NCBI GenBank assembly: GCA_002441145.1
Contig: DJVK01000006.1
Span: 1-64,000 of the forward strand
DNA: 64,000 bases
Origin: Candidatus Saccharibacteria bacterium UBA6258
GTDB taxonomy: Bacteria > Patescibacteriota > Saccharimonadia > Saccharimonadales > Saccharimonadaceae
Reading direction: 5' to 3'
Shown piece by piece: positions 7,107 to 16,869 of the stretch; the first letter of the stretch is position 1, and each line of letters begins with the position of its first letter. A program made the translations under genes and the position numbers. The notes beneath the pieces are model-generated. The model worked only from the letters and a program-made list of their open reading frames with translations. It was not told the DNA's origin and did no database searches.

Positions 7107-8063
7107 CTATTCGTAAAGTCGCTTAGGTTGCGCGAAATATGCGGCACCGTATGTTGCAACTGCTGCGAGTAGCGCAATGAGTGCACCCATTTCACCGGGA
7201 CCGGTTGTTGGGAGTTCGCTCACGGTTGAGCCAGTACCTGACGTAACTACAGGGCTAGCAGGAGTTGGAGGGGTAACTACGCCACCGCTACCTGGCTGGT
7301 CGCCCTCACATTTAGGGACATCAAACATATATACCCATGGAGATCCGTCATCTTCCCATAGAACGTTATGGAAGAATGCGCTGATTGTAACTTTAGCTGG
7401 CACTTTAATTTCGTAGGTGCCTGCGTCGACATTCATAGTTGTGTCTGAGCCAATCGTTACATTGTATGTAAATTCAGAACTTTTAGGGATAGTATAAGTT
7501 GCTTTGTCTGTACAAGTAGCAGGAGAGAACGTTGGTTCTGGTGCGGTAATTACTTGTGCATCGTTGCCGCATGATTTTGGTAGCCAAAATACTTTATATT
7601 TCGTATCTTTTCCCTGTGTGCCGTCTGTCGTGACCTCAATTTTTACATGGTATCCTCTAGCTTCGGCTGGGCCGGTAAATGAAAGCGTGTAGGCCTTTTG
7701 ATTGGACTGGGTATTTCCATTTTCACGAGCGGGCGCAGTGAAAGTAGCATTCTGTGGCCCGATAGGTGATTTGAGTTGATATTTCTTGGTAGGGGCTTGG
7801 CTAGTAAAGGTCACAGTAGATTTGCGTTCACCTTCATCGAAACCGTGCCATCGAACGATAACTTCACATGTAGTTAGCTGAGGCTCGTTCCCGTTACCTG
7901 GATCATCCTCGAAAACTTCATCATTGATTTTTACTGTACCATTATTTCCTGCAGGCGCATGGTTATCAGCGTATGCAGCGCTAACAGGCAACAAGGCCTG
8001 AGCGAAGAACGCCATTACTAGCGCGAGAGAAATTCCCGCACTCTTTGATAAATTCTTAATCAT
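7107..8063 (-). CDS. LPTTG-anchored secreted surface protein
   Basis: The 318-residue protein has a signal peptide (residues 1-32, cleavage near AYA-DN). Two or three beta-rich modules of about 90 residues follow, each with paired Cys. A Pro/Thr/Ser-rich spacer leads to LPTTG at about 284-288, a hydrophobic helix and a short tail ending KRLYE: a canonical sortase class A signal. ATG 8063 has AGGAG 9 nt upstream. No sortase lies in the window, so anchoring is inferred from the motif. The ligand is unknown. It has an SD leader and a consensus promoter, unlike the leaderless housekeeping genes. Confidence 0.9.
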   Translation of the reverse strand: MIKNLSKSAGISLALVMAFFAQALLPVSAAYADNHAPAGNNGTVKINDEVFEDDPGNGNEPQLTTCEVIVRWHGFDEGERKSTVTFTSQAPTKKYQLKSPIGPQNATFTAPARENGNTQSNQKAYTLSFTGPAEARGYHVKIEVTTDGTQGKDTKYKVFWLPKSCGNDAQVITAPEPTFSPATCTDKATYTIPKSSEFTYNVTIGSDTTMNVDAGTYEIKVPAKVTISAFFHNVLWEDDGSPWVYMFDVPKCEGDQPGSGGVVTPPTPASPVVTSGTGSTVSELPTTGPGEMGALIALLAAVATYGAAYFAQPKRLYE

Positions 8064-8100
8064 AACCGTTTACTCCTGTACCACCCGGTTGATTTAGTTT

Positions 8101-8128
8101 ATAATACACTTAATTTACAAATTGTCAA
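8101..8128 (-). promoter_or_regulatory. Consensus promoter of the LPTTG protein gene
   Basis: Minus strand TTGACA (8123-8128), 16-bp spacer, TATTAT (8101-8106). It predicts a leader of about 30 nt containing the AGGAG site. Confidence 0.8.
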
Positions 8129-8210
8129 TAATATTCTAAACATAACCAAAATGAAATGACACAACCAGTGTTCTAAACGATTAAAAACAGGGGTGTTATA
8201 ATAGAGATAT

Positions 8211-8927
8211 ATGCAAGAAGAAAACAATAATAATATTCCTACAAATTCACAAAGTTCTACAGAAATGCTTAATAAGCTCCGTGCTGGCGTGCTTGGCGCC
8301 AACGACGGTATCGTTTCGACATCCGCCGTACTAATGGGTGTTGCCGGTGCAACAGACAATACAGGCGCTATCTTTACTGCTGGTCTAGCTGCATTAGTCG
8401 CCGGTGCGCTATCTATGGCGGTTGGCGAGTATGTATCGGTAAGCAGCCAGAGTGATGCCGAAAAGGCGTATATCGAAAAAGAACGCAAAGAACTCGAAGA
8501 TGACCCAGAGGGTGAACTTCATGAGTTGGCCGAAGAATATATGAAATTAGGGATTAGCGAAGAAACCGCGCATGTCGTAGCCGCTGAACTAACCGAGAAG
8601 GATGCCTTAAAGGCACACTTACGCGTACAGTTTAATCTTGATGAAGAAGAAGTCGTTAACCCGACACATGCCGCCGTCGTGTCGCTACTATCATTTAGCG
8701 TCGGTGGATTAATTCCATTCCTCGCGATTATGCTCACTCCGCACGACATTCGTATCTATGCGACTATAATCGCGGTTGTCTTTGCGTTGTTTATTACCGG
8801 CTACTTTAGCGCAAGCGTTGGTGGTGCATCAAAGCGCCGTGCGATTTTGCGCGTGGTTGTGGGTGGTTTGCTTGCGATGATTGTTACTTACTACGTTGGT
8901 ATGCTATTTGGAGGAAAGGTCGTATAG
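8211..8927 (+). CDS. VIT1/CCC1-family metal (Fe/Mn) transporter
   Basis: The 238-residue protein opens with the family signature ANDGIVSTSAVLMGVAGA in TM1. TM2 ends with MAVGEYVSVSSQSD. A long acidic cytosolic segment (about residues 80-145, many Glu) matches the metal-binding helical domain, followed by three C-terminal TMs. VIT1/CCC1 proteins move Fe2+ or Mn2+ out of the cytosol. The -10 TATAAT (8197-8202) is 8 nt from ATG, predicted leaderless. The GH5 gene follows with only 1 bp between. Confidence 0.92.
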   Translation: MQEENNNNIPTNSQSSTEMLNKLRAGVLGANDGIVSTSAVLMGVAGATDNTGAIFTAGLAALVAGALSMAVGEYVSVSSQSDAEKAYIEKERKELEDDPEGELHELAEEYMKLGISEETAHVVAAELTEKDALKAHLRVQFNLDEEEVVNPTHAAVVSLLSFSVGGLIPFLAIMLTPHDIRIYATIIAVVFALFITGYFSASVGGASKRRAILRVVVGGLLAMIVTYYVGMLFGGKVV

Positions 8928-8928
8928 T

Positions 8929-9924
8929 TTGGCTAAATTGCACGGTGTAAATTTAGGTGGCTGGCTGATTTTAGAAAAATGGATGACGCCAAAGCTATTT
9001 GCCGGTACAAAAGCGACCGACGAATACACCTTTATGCAAACGCCGAGCGCACGCGACAAACTACGCGAGCATCAACGCAACTTCATCCGCGAAGAAGACT
9101 TTAAGTGGATGAGTAACAATGGCGTCAATGCCGTGCGAATCCCGGTTGGCTACTGGGTATTTGATGGCGATACACCGTACGTGTCGTGTATCGGCAAACT
9201 TGATTGGGCATTTGCTATGGCCGAAAAATATAACATCCAAGTACTTATAAGTTTGCATGGCGCGCCAGGTTCGCAAAATGGGCGGGATCATAGCGGACGA
9301 ATAGGTAAGGCCGAGTGGTACAAAAATCCTGCCGCACCCGAACAGACGATTGGCGTGCTTGAACGATTAGCGCATCGTTATCGCGACCACGTGATGTTTT
9401 GGGGTATCGAATTATTGAACGAGCCTAAAGCCGGACTGTTCCAACATAAGTTACGCAAGTTTTATAACCAGGCATATAAACGGTTAGCGCGAATTGTATT
9501 GCCTAGTACGCGAATCGTGTTCCATGACGCATTCACGCCACGGTTACTATCTGCTGTCATTTGGGACGATAGCGTACATCATCCGGTGATGGATATACAT
9601 TGGTATCATTTTGCATTTGGGTTACGACGGTTTCTACCGTTATGGTTATATTACCGAGTTGTCGATAGGCGCAAGTACTTGATTAGGCGACTGCAGCGTT
9701 GGCAGGGGATCATTATCGGGGAATGGAATGGTATTGTTGACGGCAAGATTTTAGACAAATACCCAAAGGGTGAGCACGATCGCGTAGTGCGCGAGCACAT
9801 CGCACGGCAGTTGCGTGCATACTCCGTTGCAGACGGTTGGTTTTACTGGAACTACAAAACCGAAGCGCGTGGCGTGTGGCATTTTAGATCAATGGTTGAG
9901 GACGGTGCTATCGTTTTGGACTAG
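8929..9924 (+). CDS. Glycoside hydrolase family 5, exo-beta-1,3-glucanase-like, without signal peptide
   Basis: TTG 8929 is taken as start because it follows the previous stop and leaves AAAGG 9 nt upstream. No ATG lies near this point in the frame. The 331 residues form a GH5 TIM barrel. The opening GVNLGGWLILEKWMTPKLF closely follows the pattern of fungal EXG1-type glucanases, as does HGAPGSQNG. The acid/base Glu is in LNEP (about E165) and the nucleophile in GEW (about E265). There is no signal peptide or TM, so it appears cytosolic, acting on imported oligosaccharides or released by an unknown route. Substrate is inference from similarity. Confidence 0.88.
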   Translation: MAKLHGVNLGGWLILEKWMTPKLFAGTKATDEYTFMQTPSARDKLREHQRNFIREEDFKWMSNNGVNAVRIPVGYWVFDGDTPYVSCIGKLDWAFAMAEKYNIQVLISLHGAPGSQNGRDHSGRIGKAEWYKNPAAPEQTIGVLERLAHRYRDHVMFWGIELLNEPKAGLFQHKLRKFYNQAYKRLARIVLPSTRIVFHDAFTPRLLSAVIWDDSVHHPVMDIHWYHFAFGLRRFLPLWLYYRVVDRRKYLIRRLQRWQGIIIGEWNGIVDGKILDKYPKGEHDRVVREHIARQLRAYSVADGWFYWNYKTEARGVWHFRSMVEDGAIVLD

Positions 9925-9958
9925 ATTTAACAGATGTGACATGCTATATTAGATACTA

Positions 9959-11383
9959 ATGAATACAATTTTCAAACGCACCAAGATCCTGGCTACTTTA
10001 GGGCCAGTAACCAACAACCCCGAGTCAGTCAAAAAACTTATGCAAGCCGGAGCAAACGGTTTTAGGCTTAACTTTAGTCATGGCAACTACGAAGAACGCC
10101 TTGAGCAAGTTGAATGGATTCGTGCAGCCAGCGCCGAACTTAATCGCCCAGTTGCGATCCTACAAGACCTTCAAGGCCCTAAGATTCGTCTTGGTGCATT
10201 GAATGACAATAATCAGCCGGTTAAAAAGGGTGACGAAATCGTCCTTGATTACGCAGCAGAACACAACGGCCTCACGATGCCTGTTCAGTATAACCTTGCC
10301 GAAAAAGTAAAAGTTGGCGAGCCTATTTACTTGTTCGACGGTAAAATCCGTACTACCGTAATCGAAATTCCATCCGAAACAGCTATCAAATTACGCGTCG
10401 AAAACGACGGTACGCTAATGAGTAAAAAAGGTATCAACCTGCCCGACACCGACTTTGGTGGCGACATCCTTACGCCAAAAGACATGGCAGATATCGAATT
10501 CGGTGCTGACAAAGACTTTGACTATGTAGCACTAAGTTTTGTTCAGTCGGAAGAAGACATTAACAACCTACGCCAAATCTTAGTTGGCCTTGGTTCGACA
10601 GCGCATATTATTGCCAAAGTTGAAACCAAGGCAGCTATCAAACCAGAAACCCTCGAAGCCATCGTTATGGCGAGTGATGGCGTAATGGTAGCCCGCGGTG
10701 ACTTGGCGGTTGAAGCTGGTGCCGAAATTGTCCCAATCGTTCAACGACAGATTATTTCACTTTGTCGCAAGCACGGTAAACTAAGCATCGTTGCGACACA
10801 AATGATGGCAAGTATGGTTGACGCTCCAGAGCCAACTCGTGCTGAAGTTAGCGACGTTGCGACAGCGACCATCATGGGTGCTGACACCGTAATGCTTAGC
10901 GACGAAACCGCCAACGGCAGTTACCCGATCGAATCTGTTGCAGCAATGCGTAAGACTATTATGTACACTCAAGAAAACTGGGAAGTTGATGGCAGTAGCG
11001 ATCAAATCGTTTCTGCTGAAGAAAGCCGACGCAACGCTATTGCGCGCGCGGCGGTAAACATTGCTCAAGAACTTAACGTAACGGCTATCATTGCCGAAAC
11101 GAAGAGCGGTGCAACCGCTGAAAACATCGCTGCGGGTCGCCCACACTTGCCAATTTGTGCAGTGACAAGTTCGCCACGTGCTGCACAGCAGTTGGCCCTC
11201 ACGTACGCTACGCGTAGCTTTATTCGCCCAGATGGCGACAAAGCTGGCTTAGAACTTGCCAAAGAGCTTCACGCCCAGCGATACTTTGGTGAAGATGGTG
11301 CACTAACGACGGTTATCGTGAGTGGTAGACAGCCAGGCGTAACCGGCGGTACTGACACGCTTCGTGTACGTATCATCGAATAG
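9959..11383 (+). CDS. pyk: Pyruvate kinase
   Basis: The enzyme converts phosphoenolpyruvate + ADP to pyruvate + ATP. Its 474 residues are full length for the bacterial type. The N-terminal barrel carries RTKILATLGP and GFRLNFSHG, followed by the beta-barrel B domain. The catalytic Lys/Glu region is IIAKVETKAAI, and VARGDLAVE and the TRAEVSDVA loop are present. The C-terminal domain ends GVTGGTDTLRV. The -10 TATATT (9945-9950) is 8 nt before ATG, predicted leaderless. It forms a lower-glycolysis cluster with pgk and tpiA, but the terminator at 11401 separates it from them. Confidence 0.97.
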   Translation: MNTIFKRTKILATLGPVTNNPESVKKLMQAGANGFRLNFSHGNYEERLEQVEWIRAASAELNRPVAILQDLQGPKIRLGALNDNNQPVKKGDEIVLDYAAEHNGLTMPVQYNLAEKVKVGEPIYLFDGKIRTTVIEIPSETAIKLRVENDGTLMSKKGINLPDTDFGGDILTPKDMADIEFGADKDFDYVALSFVQSEEDINNLRQILVGLGSTAHIIAKVETKAAIKPETLEAIVMASDGVMVARGDLAVEAGAEIVPIVQRQIISLCRKHGKLSIVATQMMASMVDAPEPTRAEVSDVATATIMGADTVMLSDETANGSYPIESVAAMRKTIMYTQENWEVDGSSDQIVSAEESRRNAIARAAVNIAQELNVTAIIAETKSGATAENIAAGRPHLPICAVTSSPRAAQQLALTYATRSFIRPDGDKAGLELAKELHAQRYFGEDGALTTVIVSGRQPGVTGGTDTLRVRIIE

Positions 11384-11400
11384 TAGATAATTTATCAAAA

Positions 11401-11437
11401 AATAGGAGCCCTTACACCGAGGGCTTCTATTGTTTTT
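11401..11437 (+). terminator. Intrinsic terminator after pyk
   Basis: Stem AATAGGAGCCCT (11401-11412) / AGGGCTTCTATT (11420-11431), 7-nt loop, then GTTTTT. Confidence 0.85.
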
Positions 11438-11454
11438 GTGCTACCATAAGTAGT

Positions 11455-12693
11455 ATGAATACCGGTGGGAAATTTTACAAAAAAACAATGAATGATGTGC
11501 CGATTCGTGGCAAAATCGTGCTCGTGCGCGCTGACTATAACGTGCCGCTGACGCGTGACGGCAAAGTTGCCGACGATTACCGAATCCGTTCGAGTATACC
11601 AACAATTAACAAGTTGCTTGAATACAGGTGTAAGGTGATTATTGTCAGTCACTTAGGGCGACCTGAAGGCAAGGTTAATCCTGAATTTACTCTAGAGCCT
11701 GCGGCTCAGCGACTCGCTGAACTACTTGGTAAGCCCGTACGTTTTGTTGATAGGTGTGTCGGTGATAAGGCGCGCATGGCGATAAAACGTGCGCCAAAAA
11801 TCAGCGTTACAGTGTTAGAAAACCTGCGATTCCACCCCGAAGAAGAAGCCAATGACATGCAATTTGCTCAGCGACTCGCAAAAGATTCTGGCGCCGACTA
11901 TTTTGTGCAAGACGGCTTCGGTGTCGTTCACCGCGCTCACGCATCGACGGCCGCGATCACGAACTATTTGCCAGCAGTGTCTGGCCTATTGCTCGAACAT
12001 GAGTACATGATCATTACCGAGGCTATGAAGCACCCGGCGAGGCCGCTTGTTGCCGTAATGGGTGGCGTTAAAGTGAGCGATAAGATTCAGGTCATCGAAG
12101 CGATGATACCGGTCGCGGACACGATAATCATTGGTGGGGCTATGGCAAATACCTTTTTGGCACATAAAAAGTACCGCATGGGCAAAAGCAAGATTGAGGC
12201 CGACCAGGATAAGGTAATAGAATCTATATATAAAGCGGCAGCAAAAAAGGTTGGTGAAGACAATGTCGATTCATTCATCGTATTGCCAGTAGATCTAGGC
12301 ACGGGCACTTCGCTCGAACCAACGGCAACCAGGCGCAACGTATCGTTGCTTGGTGTGGCCGAGGATGCCTACGCGCTCGATATCGGTCCGAAATCTGTCG
12401 AAAAAATGCTTGATATCGTCCATAAGGCGCGCACAGTAATTTGGAATGGAACGCTCGGGTACGCCGAAGTGCCAGCCTTTGCGACAGCATCGACGGCATT
12501 AGCCAAAGCAATCGCCGGGCATACAGAGGTGGATTCAATTATCGGCGGTGGCGATACGGCTGATTTTGCCATTAACTGGGATCCTGGGCACGGTAGCAAT
12601 TTTACGCACGTTTCGACAGGTGGCGGAGCAAGCCTCGAATTGATGAGTGGAGCGAAGTTACCGGGAATCGAAGCTTTGCTAGACGCTCGATAA
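11455..12693 (+). CDS. pgk: Phosphoglycerate kinase
   Basis: The reaction is 1,3-bisphosphoglycerate + ADP to 3-phosphoglycerate + ATP. The 412-residue protein shows LVRADYNVPL, VSHLGRPEG, the hinge MGGVKVSDKI and the C-terminal nucleotide site with GGGDTADF and VSTGGGASLE. A TACCAT with preceding TGC at 11442-11447 is a plausible extended -10 just 7 nt upstream of ATG. tpiA follows 45 bp later. Confidence 0.97.
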   Translation: MNTGGKFYKKTMNDVPIRGKIVLVRADYNVPLTRDGKVADDYRIRSSIPTINKLLEYRCKVIIVSHLGRPEGKVNPEFTLEPAAQRLAELLGKPVRFVDRCVGDKARMAIKRAPKISVTVLENLRFHPEEEANDMQFAQRLAKDSGADYFVQDGFGVVHRAHASTAAITNYLPAVSGLLLEHEYMIITEAMKHPARPLVAVMGGVKVSDKIQVIEAMIPVADTIIIGGAMANTFLAHKKYRMGKSKIEADQDKVIESIYKAAAKKVGEDNVDSFIVLPVDLGTGTSLEPTATRRNVSLLGVAEDAYALDIGPKSVEKMLDIVHKARTVIWNGTLGYAEVPAFATASTALAKAIAGHTEVDSIIGGGDTADFAINWDPGHGSNFTHVSTGGGASLELMSGAKLPGIEALLDAR

Positions 12694-12738
12694 AAAATAG
12701 AGTACTATAGAGAAAAGAAGCATAAGTAGTATATAAAA

Positions 12739-13515
12739 GTGGGCAAAAAACTTATAATCGCGAACTGGAAGATGAACCTCACCGTAAATGAGGCGAGTTT
12801 ATTCGTGCATAAATTAGCAGACCTTATCGAAGTGCACCGTGACGTCGAAGTCGTACTGGCGCCAACGCTGCTTGCACTACAATCCGTATCGCTACAAACG
12901 AATCATCACCAGTTTAAACTGGCAGCACAAAACTTTTACTGGCGAGACCACGGAGCCTACACTGGCGAGGTTTCCGCTAACCAGTTACGCGGGCTTGTGC
13001 AGTACGCGCTAGTCGGCCACTCTGAACGCCGACATGTATTTGACGAACGACCTGCAGATATCCGCAGTAAGGTACAGGCCGCTTACCGTAATGGCATTAC
13101 ACCGGTACTGTGTGTTGGCGAAACAGCTGGCGAACGAGCGATAGGTGAAACGAATGACGTATTACACGATCAACTTGTCGGTGGACTTAGCAACGTCACT
13201 AGCGAAGAAGCTGAAAGTATCGTTATCGCATACGAACCTGTTTGGGCGATTGGTACTGGCAAAAATGCAGTTCCTGGCGACGTAGAGGCCGCTACTAAAG
13301 CGATTCGCAGCCAAGTCAAACATTTGTTTGGTGTTGAAACTGCTAAAAAGATTCGCGTACTTTATGGCGGTAGTGTTACCGTCGATAACGCAGCTAGTTA
13401 TCTAGCAGCATCTGGCGTCGACGGACTATTAATCGGTGGCGCAAGCCTTGATGTCCACGCGTTTGCCGATATCGTTAAGAAAGCTCATGAACAATCAAAC
13501 AAAGGAAAGAAATAA
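12739..13515 (+). CDS. tpiA: Triosephosphate isomerase
   Basis: It interconverts dihydroxyacetone phosphate and glyceraldehyde-3-phosphate. The 258 residues begin GKKLIIANWKMN (catalytic Lys). They include VGHSERRHVF (catalytic His), AYEPVWAIGTG (catalytic Glu) and LYGGSV near the phosphate site. The start is GTG 12739; no ATG is available before NWKMN. A TACTAT at 12703-12708 could give an independent promoter, otherwise it is cotranscribed with pgk. Confidence 0.97.
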   Translation: MGKKLIIANWKMNLTVNEASLFVHKLADLIEVHRDVEVVLAPTLLALQSVSLQTNHHQFKLAAQNFYWRDHGAYTGEVSANQLRGLVQYALVGHSERRHVFDERPADIRSKVQAAYRNGITPVLCVGETAGERAIGETNDVLHDQLVGGLSNVTSEEAESIVIAYEPVWAIGTGKNAVPGDVEAATKAIRSQVKHLFGVETAKKIRVLYGGSVTVDNAASYLAASGVDGLLIGGASLDVHAFADIVKKAHEQSNKGKK

Positions 13516-13521
13516 GCGAGT

Positions 13522-14670
13522 ATGACAGAACTAGATTTTGATGAGCTCGATAAGGCTGTAAATAACCTGATGGCTGACGTGGGGTCAGAAAAGCGTGCCA
13601 CGACACCCGAGGGTGGCGAAGACATTACATTATCAATTATCCCACCCGTGCCAGTCGCTTCATCTACTCAGTTGCTTAGTATTACAGCCGAAGAGCGCTC
13701 AGAGCAGGTTGCTCAGCAAGAGCCTGTACAAAGGGTATCCGAACCAGTTGCGCGACCACCGCTTGCCGTCAAGCGACGTGGACGATTCATGGATGTCGTA
13801 CACCCGTCATCAGACATGAAAACGACCGGCAGTTCTGTACCAAGGCGCGAAGGTGTGTCTATCGAACCTAGTGGAACGGCTGTCGTTCCCGAACCTACGG
13901 CTGCAGAACAGACAAATAGCGATGCAGAAAACTATGACTTTGCCGCTGCCTTTGATATGGAATCGACAAAACCTGCAGAACAAACCACTGAACAGACTGC
14001 GCCTGAAGAAGCCGAAGTCAAGAATGAATGGCCAGATCCCATCGAATTCACTCAATCGCACGATTCACAATCAGAGCCTGCCTCTGCTGTAGCTGATGTG
14101 CCCGCCGAGGTAATCTCAGAAATCGCAGAGCCTAGTGCTGAACAGCCTCTATCATCACCATTTTTGACTGATGCGAAAGTTGAAAAGCGTCCATTGGGCG
14201 GAACTATTCCAGTTACCGATAATCCAGTAGAGAGTATGAACTTTGCTTCTGAACCGTCTGCGCCTATCGACGACGATACGCAAATGGTAGCAAAGCCAGG
14301 TAGTTTACCTGATGAGTTACGTACTGATGTTATGGCTCTAGAGTCGTCCGATACCGTAACTGGCAGCGAAATCACCGAACCCGCACCTGAGCCTGAAGTC
14401 GCCGTAGATAGTCCCGAAAAAGTTGCCGATGAAGTGGTTCAACCGACTCAACCTAGTGCCGGTGGAGCAATTGCTCAGCAATACGCCGAACAGCCAAGTA
14501 CGAGCGACCAGACAAGTGGTTCGATATACGACACCGCAACTTACCACCAAGCCCTTGAACACCCTGAAAAGCATAAATCTGGCTGGACATGGATTATCTG
14601 GATCTTACTGTTGTTGATTGCCGGCGCAGCTGCCGGAGCTGCTTACTTCTATTTCACAACACAAGCGTAA
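13522..14670 (+). CDS. Acidic Glu/Pro-rich protein with C-terminal membrane anchor
   Basis: The 382-residue product follows tpiA after 6 bp. Most of it is low-complexity, rich in Glu, Pro, Ala, Ser and Thr, with no recognisable domain. The last ~30 residues are a single TM helix after SGWTW (WIIWILLLLIAGAAAGAAY) and a short polar end. This is a tail-anchored topology with the disordered part in the cytosol, or outside if inverted. No family is recognised. Its position after tpiA suggests coexpression with glycolysis but not a shared role. Confidence 0.7.
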   Translation: MTELDFDELDKAVNNLMADVGSEKRATTPEGGEDITLSIIPPVPVASSTQLLSITAEERSEQVAQQEPVQRVSEPVARPPLAVKRRGRFMDVVHPSSDMKTTGSSVPRREGVSIEPSGTAVVPEPTAAEQTNSDAENYDFAAAFDMESTKPAEQTTEQTAPEEAEVKNEWPDPIEFTQSHDSQSEPASAVADVPAEVISEIAEPSAEQPLSSPFLTDAKVEKRPLGGTIPVTDNPVESMNFASEPSAPIDDDTQMVAKPGSLPDELRTDVMALESSDTVTGSEITEPAPEPEVAVDSPEKVADEVVQPTQPSAGGAIAQQYAEQPSTSDQTSGSIYDTATYHQALEHPEKHKSGWTWIIWILLLLIAGAAAGAAYFYFTTQA

Positions 14671-14694
14671 GCATAGGTTGGTATAATAAAAAGA

Positions 14695-16797
14695 ATGGAT
14701 ATTCTTGCGGGGCTTAATGATGCACAAAAATCTGCTGTCGAAACGACACGCGGACCATTATTAATTTTAGCCGGAGCGGGGAGCGGTAAGACAAAAACGC
14801 TGACTCACCGAATCGCTCATTTATTGGCGAACGAAAGTGTTTGGCCGAACGAAATTTTAGCCGTGACGTTTACTAATAAGGCAGCCCGCGAAATGCGCGA
14901 ACGGTTGGCCCAGCTAACAGGGCAAGCAAATACGCGCGGCTTTATGCCCTGGATGGGAACGTTCCACGGTATATGTGTACGCCTGTTGCGGCAGGATGGT
15001 GATAAAATTGGCATTCAAGCAAACTTTGTCATTTACGATGAAGATGATCGCCAAGGTTTAATTAAACAGGCGATGAAAGAGCTTTCGATTAGCTCGGACC
15101 AAGTAAAGCCACGTGCCGTCAGCAGTGCTATATCAAGCGCAAAAAATGAACTTATCGACCCTGCCGAATACGCCGTAACCGCTAATTACCCGTTCCAGCA
15201 ATCGGTTGCAAAGATTTACGCTAAGTACGAAATGATGCGTAAAGCAGCGGGTGCATTGGACTTTGATGATCTATTAATCGAGACTGTGCGATTATTCCGC
15301 GAGTCAGTAGAAGCTCGTAATAAATACCGCACCCAGTTTAAACATATCTTGATTGACGAGTATCAGGACACTAACGCGGCGCAGTACAACATTGTTAAGA
15401 TGCTGGTTAACGATGACCACAATATCTGTGTCGTTGGTGATGACTGGCAATCGATTTATAGTTGGCGCGGCGCTGATTTTAAGAATATTCTTAATTTCGA
15501 GCGTGACTTCCCGGGTGCGAAAGTAGTTAAGTTGGAGCAGAATTATCGTTCAACTGCGGCGATTCTTGAAGCTGCTCATAGCGTGATTAGTAAAAACGTC
15601 GAACGTACCGAAAAGAAGTTGTGGACGGATGCAGAAGCAGGAGCTCCCGTGCAAGTACAAGGCGTGTATGACGAAGCAGAAGAGGCATTCGCGATTGCGA
15701 GCCGCATCAACGCACAGGCGACGATTGGCGCGCGTAAGTACGGCGAATTTGCCGTGCTGTACCGCATGAACGCACAAAGTTATGCGCTTGAACGCGCATT
15801 CATGCAGCATCGAATACCATATCAATTGGTCGGTGGTGTTCGCTTTTATGATCGTAAAGAAATCAAAGACGTCATTGCATACCTAAAGTTGCTCTTTCAG
15901 CCAAATGACAGGATGAGCTTTAGTCGCATCGTTAATGTTCCGACGCGTGGTATCGGTGCGACAAGCCTCGAAAAGTTTTTGCTATGGCAGAGCAATTCGG
16001 GCATGGATATTATATCGGCGCTAATTAATGTCGAACAAACGAGTACTCTACAGGCGCGCGCCAAAAATGCACTGGCCGCACTTGGCGAATCACTGCGATC
16101 ACTACAGGCGCGAATCGAAGCTGAATCGAATCCGAGCGATATCATAGAGCAACTTATCGAATCGACAGGGTATCGCCGCTATATCTTGGACGGTACGCCC
16201 CAAGCAGAAGATCGCGAAGCTAACCTGAGCGTACTGGTTTCGGATGCTAAGTCATTTGCGACGCTTGCTTCATTTTTAGAAGAAGTGGCATTGATGTCGA
16301 GCGTCGATACCGCAAGCGACGAACAAAAAGTCACACTGATGACGTTACATGCCGCTAAAGGTCTGGAGTTCCCAGTAGTCTTTATGGTCGGTATGGAAGA
16401 TGGTTTATTCCCAAGCTCGCGAGCTCTCGAAGAAGGCCCGAAGCAGCTCGAAGAAGAGCGCCGTCTTTGTTATGTAGGTATGACCCGTGCTCGCGAAGAA
16501 CTACACTTGCTTTACGCGCAGAGTCGCTTGCAGTTCGGTCAACGGAGCTACGGGTCACCCTCTAGGTTCTTGGAAGATATGGGCCATGCGGTCGCTACTA
16601 TGCCATCACCAAGCATGCAACGTCACGATGACTTTACTGATTTTGTCATGGAATACGATATTGGCGATCAAGTCAGGTCGAGTCAATTTGGTGTGGGAGA
16701 AATCGTCGATATCGACGGAATGGCAGTGTCGGTGCAGTTCTCGACAGGGGTGACAAAAAAGCTCAACGTTGAATATGCGCGGCTTGAGAAGCTTTAG
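14695..16797 (+). CDS. UvrD/PcrA-type superfamily 1 DNA helicase
   Basis: This 3'-5' DNA helicase acts in excision repair, replication restart or plasmid unwinding. Its 700 residues contain AGAGSGKT (about 26-33, Walker A), FTNKAAREMRER (Ia), LIDEYQDTN (about 220, II), GDDWQSIYSWRGAD (III), QNYRS (IV), TLHAAKGLEFPVVF (V) and YVGMTRARE (VI). A C-terminal Tudor-like segment (VRSSQFGVGEIVDIDG) is typical of PcrA. The extended -10 TGGTATAAT ends at 14687, 7 nt from ATG. Confidence 0.95.
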   Translation: MDILAGLNDAQKSAVETTRGPLLILAGAGSGKTKTLTHRIAHLLANESVWPNEILAVTFTNKAAREMRERLAQLTGQANTRGFMPWMGTFHGICVRLLRQDGDKIGIQANFVIYDEDDRQGLIKQAMKELSISSDQVKPRAVSSAISSAKNELIDPAEYAVTANYPFQQSVAKIYAKYEMMRKAAGALDFDDLLIETVRLFRESVEARNKYRTQFKHILIDEYQDTNAAQYNIVKMLVNDDHNICVVGDDWQSIYSWRGADFKNILNFERDFPGAKVVKLEQNYRSTAAILEAAHSVISKNVERTEKKLWTDAEAGAPVQVQGVYDEAEEAFAIASRINAQATIGARKYGEFAVLYRMNAQSYALERAFMQHRIPYQLVGGVRFYDRKEIKDVIAYLKLLFQPNDRMSFSRIVNVPTRGIGATSLEKFLLWQSNSGMDIISALINVEQTSTLQARAKNALAALGESLRSLQARIEAESNPSDIIEQLIESTGYRRYILDGTPQAEDREANLSVLVSDAKSFATLASFLEEVALMSSVDTASDEQKVTLMTLHAAKGLEFPVVFMVGMEDGLFPSSRALEEGPKQLEEERRLCYVGMTRAREELHLLYAQSRLQFGQRSYGSPSRFLEDMGHAVATMPSPSMQRHDDFTDFVMEYDIGDQVRSSQFGVGEIVDIDGMAVSVQFSTGVTKKLNVEYARLEKL

Positions 16798-16869
16798 ACG
16801 ATTAGGATAATCGCTAACATTTTGATACAATTAATGATACGTACTCGAGAGGTTGAGTTCGACACAAAT

